From Anthopleura xanthogrammica (lineage: Eukaryota > Cnidaria > Anthozoa > Actiniaria > Actiniidae): a DNA stretch of 64,000 nucleotides. Positions within the stretch are counted from its first letter, which is position 1. Each line of letters starts with the position of its first letter. Below, one piece after another: positions 57,021 to 64,000 of the stretch. The stretch lies in NCBI GenBank assembly GCA_964019055.1, contig OZ025213.1, positions 9,759,216 through 9,823,215 on the forward strand, written 5' to 3'. Both the position numbers and the translations under genes were made by a program. The notes beneath the pieces were generated by a model. It was not told the origin of the DNA and did no database searches. It saw only the letters and a program-made list of their open reading frames with translations.

Positions 57021-60000
57021 TCATCTGGAGGGGGAGCGGCTAAGAGTGATTTTACAGGTTCCTTCAGCGCTGTCATAGTCCAGAGATATGATAAAGTCAT
57101 CTTCATCACTAAATGCTTTCAGAGTTTGATCATCTATTTCTATAATGGAACTGTAAAGAACAATAACAAAATAAAAATGAAATCACTGTACACATATTAT
57201 GTGAAAAATCTTCTTGGATTAAACAGTTCATTTTGGGAATATTTCCTTGATGGTAAATGTTCTACAGTCAGTTAAGACCTTGAGGTTCTTGTTATATTTT
57301 AGGGGGAAATAGGACAATTAAAGACCACAAAATTAAAACTGGCTGTAGTACATGGGAAAACTGGTGGGGAAAATAATAAGGAAAGGGCAAAAGCCTACAG
57401 CATCATTCTCCAAGGTGGTATATGAAATCACGCAAAATCACAGGCTAAATGAACCACTGAAGTGATTCCACCGAAAAATTATAAAGTTTGAGTTATGAAC
57501 AGTTACGGGGCATGTTTCTCAACTGCCAACAATGGAAATGAACCCACAAAAAGATTTTGGCAACAACTCAAAACCTCTGCCAAAAACTCTAAAGAGAAAA
57601 TACTTGTGGTTAAATTCAATCTATTGTGTCTTAAGACAATAAAGGTGGTTTCACTGTTAAGCCTGAGGAATGATGCCGTAGACTGAGTGAGGTTTCCCCT
57701 AATAGTTCCATTTCCTATTCAATTAAGTGTTGTGGTTTTTGACTGCAGACTCATTTGTATGCATTTAGCCTCCTTTTAAATTGTAATATTCATAAAAACA
57801 AACTGTACTGTGAAAACTGTATAAATCGAAAATTAACCAGGCTTTTTTATAAGTAAGGTTAAGCATGTACAAACGAGTCTGTGGTCAGTGAAACTGCAGT
57901 GCTTATTGATTAAGAAAAACAACTATGAAGTGGAGGTCTACTGCCGCAGTAATAATCAAAACATATGCTATTTGACTTGGGAACAATCATATTTGCATGC
58001 TTTTTTGCAATTAAAAGAAATTACTTTTTCAAGACTGCTTTGATAAATCACTCTCTTGAAGTAGACCTACCACATTGGAATAATTTGTTAAGGACAAAAA
58101 TAGGGACGTGATAAACTTAAAATACTAAGCAAAAATACACTTATTTAGAAGAATTCCAGGCTGGAAAATGAATTTCAGTAATTTTTGTTAAACTTTTTTG
58201 TCTTTTGATAAACAAACAAGCTGAATAAACCAAATGAATCTCATCAATTAAATGTATATATGTACTGTACTAAAAATTTATCACTCAAAATGACCCAGGT
58301 CCCAAATCTTAAGATGGAGGATGCAGATTTGAATTTTAGCCTTCATCAATGCCAAATTGCTTTCTTAATCCTACATAACTGCTTAATCCAAGAGCTTTTC
58401 ACAAAAAATCTTAAATCCAAGAATCTTTTACATGAGACTGTGGATAAAAAATGGATGCACAGTCTTGGAGGCATTTGTCATTTTTAGAACAAAGAATCAT
58501 GATCATCTCCACTTTGTTTCCTGATTGAGCTGAATGAATGCTTCCAATATGAATTGAAAAATAGCCAAAACAGTAAAATCTCTGTTAAATGGACATTTTC
58601 CTGAACAATAAATTATAAATATGAATTGATGAATATATAAATTTAGAAAATAAACTGTATTCATATGAAAACACCATGATGCTAAGAATGTTTTCTTTTG
58701 AATCTTTTTCACATGAAGCACAAAATTAAGTGAGAATGAATGAATACAGATAGGATTTAGAGCATGATTTTTGGAATATCTTCCGGCCAGATCAGACTCA
58801 ATGCATCACAAGACTATACGTTCATTAGTTGTCCACAATCAGACTAAACATCATTACATTATCATAAAATTTCCATGCTTTTGGAGTTTTTTTCATTTAC
58901 CCTCATAATGGATGTGGGAACTTTGGCATCATCCAGGACATTTCACTGAATAGACGCTGCATCAGAACTGTTGTATAAGGCGTCCATGGAGTGAGTCATT
59001 AATGCAAACATCAAATGTTATGCTGTCTGTCTACTTGCTTTTTTCTAGGTTATGATCTATCTATACTTCTACAGTACAAAGGCTTGGCAGTATTAAAAGG
59101 TTGCAGCCATACTGAATGGAAGAAGTATTTCAAACAGAATTTCATACCTCACGGGAATGAGATGCTGTTGCCTTGCCACTCAACATGACTACAAGAAAAA
59201 TATTATCCAAAACCTCTACTACTATTCTGGCACTTCCTGAAATTCATGTGTCCCAGGGTATCAAATGATAGGAAAGTAAAAATGTGATCGAAATTTTTTT
59301 TCAAATATGATTTTCTTTAGTTTTGTACTTCATTTGAGCTTGAACAAATTATAAAAAAAGCCAAAAATTATGTGATTGATTGACTTTCCTACCATATCCT
59401 CACCCAACAAACTACCTGAAGAATTAAGAATGATGCTAGCTTTGTCAGGATCACCAAAAATGCAGTTAGCGTCAATATGATTTTGAAACAAACATTTTTC
59501 AAATATTTTGTTCAAAGCAATGACATAAGCATAGCATCATCTTAGAATTCCTGCAAGAAAGGCTTGGGTTAGGATGTATGAATATGTGTGAAAAATAGAC
59601 CTTTTTTACTATCAGATAAATCGTAACTGGAGACACCCACCAATACTTTTTGATAAAATAAAATATAGTAAAATTGTCACAAATGTGCCTCATAAATCCA
59701 CTATAAATATATTTTTACGGAATTTCTTCCATCAAATTGTACATGTCCCCAATTACACACTGGCAGCAGCTTTGCATGACAAGGAAGGAACGAAAACAGT
59801 GACAAAAAATATTCACTTCACACAAAGCCACTTATAATTTTGCACTAAATGTTTAAACTGCTGTTTAGTCTAACATGCCATCACGCAGCTATCTATCTAA
59901 CATCACTAAAATGCAAAAACATTCGTGAAAACTTTTCAATACGAAAAGTATTTGTTTGTTTAAAGAAAGTTTATTTGGATTTTGCAATTTTGACTCCAAA

Positions 60001-61654
60001 TGCAAAGCCTAATTTGGGAAATCCATTCCAAATCTGAGGTAAAGTGATCTGTTTTACCAATATTAGAATCAAATTTCATTTGTAGCACGACCAGAAACTA
60101 TATCTTTCTTTCTTGTGCAAGATATCATCCGATCTCCATATTTAGAGAAAGCAAATAAAGCTGACACCGGACTTTACCCTTTTCAACAAATAACGTCAGT
60201 GACGTTAAAACAAAGTCTGGTTGTATTTGGGATATCAATAATTGCGAAATTTTTATTCAGCCACGTATTTGTAAAGCGCACATGATTTTGGACATGAATT
60301 CGAATAACTGAGTCAAACTTGAATGATTGCGTTACGACTCTACCGTAAACTGGTAGCAACTGGTATACATTTTAGTAAAAAAATATTCAAAAATAAAACT
60401 CTAAAATAAAAAACAATAGCTAATTGAATTTTTTTAGCTTTTTAAATTGCTGTATTTCTAATAGTAATGTTTAAATTTCTGCAACTTTAATCCAAAATTC
60501 TTTGTCAATCGAGAAAAACCGGTTCTGTAATCCAAACAAACCGGTTGCTACAAAGATTTCAACATTCAATTTTCTTCGAGCGTGAGCTATTGAAGATTTC
60601 GAAAATATGCAATATGATACTATGTCATTAATAAGGATAAGATAACCAAAAAAATCGTGATGAAATGCGATGAAATTCGGTTCCTGGTTACGTTCATAGT
60701 CCAATCAAGGTTTTCAATGCACGTGAGATGAGTCACGCTTCCCATTACACGTAAATCGTGACTGACGATAGTAAGCCTTCTCATCAACAATACAGTCCAA
60801 ATTTGCAAATATTAATCCGTATTTTTATGTAAAAGATTAGAAATAATGTGCTAAAAAGTATTGAAATTGCTTTTTCTCTACAAATTTGGCAATATTTCGG
60901 TTTGTAGAGTTTTGTTCCCTAAATGCAAGGGGATACCCCGGATGGCGTCACCTCAGCTCTTGGCTTTGAATATTCATTTGATTTGAAACAGCATAGTATC
61001 TTGTTTGATAAAAGCAAAACCAAATCGAAAATGTAGAAAACCATACGAAATAATAATAAACTAGGCATTCCGGTTTATTAATAACCGTCAAAACGAAGAG
61101 AATCGATGAATGAACGTAGTTTCATCAATAAAACAAAAAGACGAACCACATTTGGAATCATTGCCAATAATATACCAAAAATAGATCGATAGTTCTAGAT
61201 TTAAAGTAGAAAGAAATAAAGATATGATGGATTTTGGAACATAAGGCGTTCCTAAACATACAAATATATCAAAAAAGTAACAGGATGTGAATTAAACTTC
61301 AACCTACCCAGATTTTCTCCGGAGAGCAATACTTTTTATGGAGTCCACTCGTAGCCCGTATCGTAATGACACGGCTTCTTTAAATTTCTCAACAGTTATC
61401 TCCTCCAAAAATATAGCATTATAAGCTTTTTCGGTCTCTTTCCGTACATAAATAGTCAACAGTGGCGGAGGTCGACGGACGACTCTCTTTACTCTCGGAG
61501 CAAGTTCGAGGTGATCCAAAGCATCCGCAGTCTCTCTAAAGGCATCGCTGGACGTACGCTTTCTGCCTTTCTCTCTCAACTGTTTGAGCAAAGGAGTACA
61601 GTATTTGCTCGAATCAAATGCGATACATTCATCTTGCATTATTTTGACGACCAT
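57021..61654 (-). CDS. CP2/Grainyhead-family C-terminal domain protein, two exons, 158 aa as modelled
   Basis: Exons 61654-61308 and 57150-57021 join in frame (477 nt) over a GT-AG intron of about 4.2 kb. The product contains LTIYVRKETEKAYNAIFLEE, ITVEKFKEAVSLRYG and, across the splice, RRKSGSIIEIDDQTLKAFSD, then EDDFIISLDY and CKITLSRS. This matches the C-terminal ubiquitin-like oligomerisation domain of TFCP2/UBP1/Grainyhead factors from its first to its last strand. Before it come about 65 residues with LREKGRKRTSSD and a basic APRVKRVVRRPP. No CP2 immunoglobulin-type DNA-binding domain is encoded in the remaining 2.3 kb of the window. An in-frame stop lies shortly upstream of the start codon, so this is either a stand-alone short gene or the last two exons of a gene whose 5' part lies beyond 64000. 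Confidence 0.72.
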
Positions 61655-64000
61655 ATCCAAGAATTCTTCAAAATATTAAACTGGGAGTGCCGGTCTTGGT
61701 GAACATTTACTGGGAATTCCAAATATCAGATCCACAACCACTAGTGGAAATACTCGCTTTCAGCTTAGAAAAATACACCGAATTTCACAAAATAACTCTC
61801 GTATAGCACACAGGGAGTATCTGTAATATCCAAGCCAATAAAACTGACTTTCACGACGAGTTCAAGTCCATTTTAAAGGTATATTTTGGCGAATCCAGTA
61901 CAACAAGTTTCAGCACAACATTTCCACTTCAAAACTAGACGGCCCAGCCAGCGATTGACAGCCACGCTGCCGGTTCCTTGACAATAAACCTATTATCAGG
62001 TTTAGACGAGAATTTTGATCATAGCCGCACGGGGGTCCAATAAGAGCAAAATAATATTACCTTCGTTTTTAAAGTTAAAAAGATAGATATCATCCTATAT
62101 ATCATCGTATCGAATAAACATGATAAGAAAGTATGACAAAATATTAAAAAATCAGCAATTTGAAATAATTTTGAATCTAAATTATGTTTCTTATTTCGAA
62201 ATGCTCTACCCCACCCTAGCTGAGTTAGATTTTATAGTTTTTTTACTTTTAGCTCGTGACGTAATAGCAACAGTAAAATCAACAGTTGACCAATCAGAAG
62301 AGAGGAAAACTGGAAGGTGGCACGTGAAAGTGATTTTACTGAACCGGTAATATACCGTGCGTATAAAATCATTCCTCGTATCGGTAGAAACGAAAAAAAT
62401 ATAATATAAAAAATACTAGGTTAATAAGCAGTTGAAAAAATTCTGAATTTAACGAAACACTTGACATTAATCTTGAAAACATAAGGTGAATTGAAAATGT
62501 TTCTCCGGTGAAATGATTGTAAGGTGTATCGAACAAAATTCATTGTTTAAAACCTGATTTCAAAACAAGAATACGAGACGAGTTGCCGGTAAGACTTGAT
62601 TTTGTGTATGTGGAAATGCTGTCACACACATATTTGGTACCGAAAAGTATATTTCTTGATAAAACTGGTTTAACGTCTTTTTTTAGAAGATAATATTAAC
62701 AGATTTTCAGCTTTATGGCTAATTTTTCTGTTAGAAGCGCATAAAAAGTTCCGTACGTACACCGAGTGACCGTTTTGCGTTCGGGCCATGGACGGGTAAC
62801 CGGGGACGGAAACAGTTAGCAGATTTGTAATACTGACTCCAAAGAAGGAGAAGGAGAAGAAAAATTAAGAGAAAGTAATGCACTTTCCAATCGCAATGGA
62901 AGCTCTTTTTGCATCTGTTTATTTATCAGCGAGGTGGGCGGTAGAACAGAGCGAAAGTACAGAGGCTTGCCTTATATGTTTACCTTTACAACTAAAATAT
63001 TGAGTTTTCTATTCAGTTTGATAATAGTTTTTTTTTTCTTTGGTTAGGCTCGATAGGTTATTGTTTCTTTAATTTTCTTCTTACACTCTTGTTGTATTTT
63101 TATGCGAATCATTATTTTTAATCATCTGGCTCCTTGAAAAGCTATCCGGTTGAACCTCCTTGTATCTCGGGCATTTGATTTTTGTTTTTTCCCCCGCTCA
63201 CGCCAGACAGGCTTTTAAAATAGACTGAAATGCCAACACTAAAACGGAAAAGTTCTGGTAAACTAGTTGAGAGCTTCTTTATAGTCGCAATTTTATTTTC
63301 AACAGTAAAATCCGGCATGTGGCAACCGAGCAAGGAAGGCCATTTTTACATTGAACGTTGTAGGACCTAAACACAATTTGTCTCTCAAAATTTTCAATAT
63401 TTCGTTCACTGCAGCCCAGTTTTTGATGTCTCTATTTACTATTTCAGCAAGACATTTTCAGTTATTATTGGATCTGTCTAGAACAGTTTTAGCGGAATTT
63501 GTGGGAAACTCGATACGGCAGCCGGGTTTGTACGTAGCAATGAGGATCGTAGCCGTATTATTTCCGTAACTATATCATATCAAAGTGTTGTCGCATTACG
63601 GACACGTCCGTACCGTAAGCTGTTAATATTTTGCATCACTGAGACTATGAAAAACCTGCGTAAGCTCATCTAGATGGAACAATATTCGACCTAGCAGTCA
63701 TCAGTGATCGGTAGTAGATGCCGAGTAAGACCTGTATTTACTGGTAAAGCCTGTTGTACATGGCCGGTCACTTAATATATGAGAAGCAAAAACTTGATCA
63801 ACCTACAACAATGATTAGAAGTAAAACACGACAGACCTGTTTTTAGAGGCCCGGATTTTAGACCTATAAATAAATGTACTCATGTTTGAGTAGCACAGTA
63901 AAGTAAAACTTAATTGTTTTGAAGCCTGTTTTACCTGTTTATTATGAATTATTCATATAAAGGTAATAAAAACTTGTTCGAACAAGCTAGCAATATGCCG
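61655..64000. other. Upstream region of the CP2-like gene, no gene recognised
   Basis: No convincing exon was seen on either strand. Possible promoter motifs are tgacgtaa at 62257-62264, CCAAT at 62290-62294 and CACGTG at 62321-62326, about 600-670 bp upstream of the CP2-like start codon. Whether they serve that gene is unknown. The rest is AT-rich. Confidence 0.45.

Noticed and set aside
59330..59515. Possible middle exon of the CP2-like gene
   Set aside because: The two accepted exons join in phase and give an uninterrupted domain. Adding this piece would insert residues into a conserved strand, and no good splice sites flank it.
62120..62350. 76-codon frame upstream of the CP2-like gene
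   Set aside because: No recognisable motif, and it overlaps the promoter-like CCAAT/CACGTG sequence; treated as chance.

Overview
This is nuclear DNA from an animal, AT-rich, with long introns and very many small inverted-repeat elements. The gene content (an AMT-type ammonium transporter, SCLT1, HMMR, a PAR/CES-2-type bZIP, a CP2/Grainyhead-family domain, a KIAA1958-like tyrosine recombinase) and the style of the repeats fit an anthozoan cnidarian, probably a stony coral or sea anemone. That placement is inference from family knowledge, not a database match. No prokaryotic, organellar or CRISPR features were seen.

Layout. 1-2192 (minus): a Crypton/KIAA1958-like tyrosine recombinase gene split by an insertion of about 0.86 kb with terminal inverted repeats. 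2193-7140: intergenic DNA with decayed repeats. 7269-13212 (plus): a complete six-exon AMT-type ammonium transporter (535 aa) with both pore histidines. 14435-14992 (plus): an intronless 185-aa ORF of unknown function. 15-17.8 kb: repeats. 17885-30426 (minus): a complete 25-exon SCLT1 gene (769 aa), a centriole distal-appendage coiled-coil protein. 30427-31060: a shared head-to-head promoter. 31061-42589 (plus): a complete 31-exon HMMR/RHAMM gene (843 aa), a spindle and centrosome coiled-coil protein. 42.6-46.7 kb: a series of foldback elements. 46686-48259 (minus): a two-exon bZIP transcription factor (210 aa). 48.3-57 kb: intergenic DNA with LINE fragments and a nest of inverted-repeat elements. 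57021-61654 (minus): a two-exon gene for a C-terminal CP2/Grainyhead-type domain (158 aa as modelled). 61655-64000: no gene recognised.

Exon models were built by hand from GT/AG boundaries. In all five multi-exon genes the reading phase closes exactly, so the coding lengths are multiples of three. SCLT1 and HMMR are both centriole/spindle proteins and share one promoter of about 635 bp. That promoter carries several CCAAT boxes, two CACGTG E-boxes and an E2F-like plus CHR-like pair, a layout typical of cell-cycle genes.

The most unusual repeat signal is a set of very short elements (75-116 bp) whose inverted repeats begin TAG and which are flanked by 9-bp target duplications. For one of them a paralogous unoccupied site lies in the same window. 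Other points of note are a run of 54-nt exons in HMMR and a CP2-type domain apparently encoded without its DNA-binding half.
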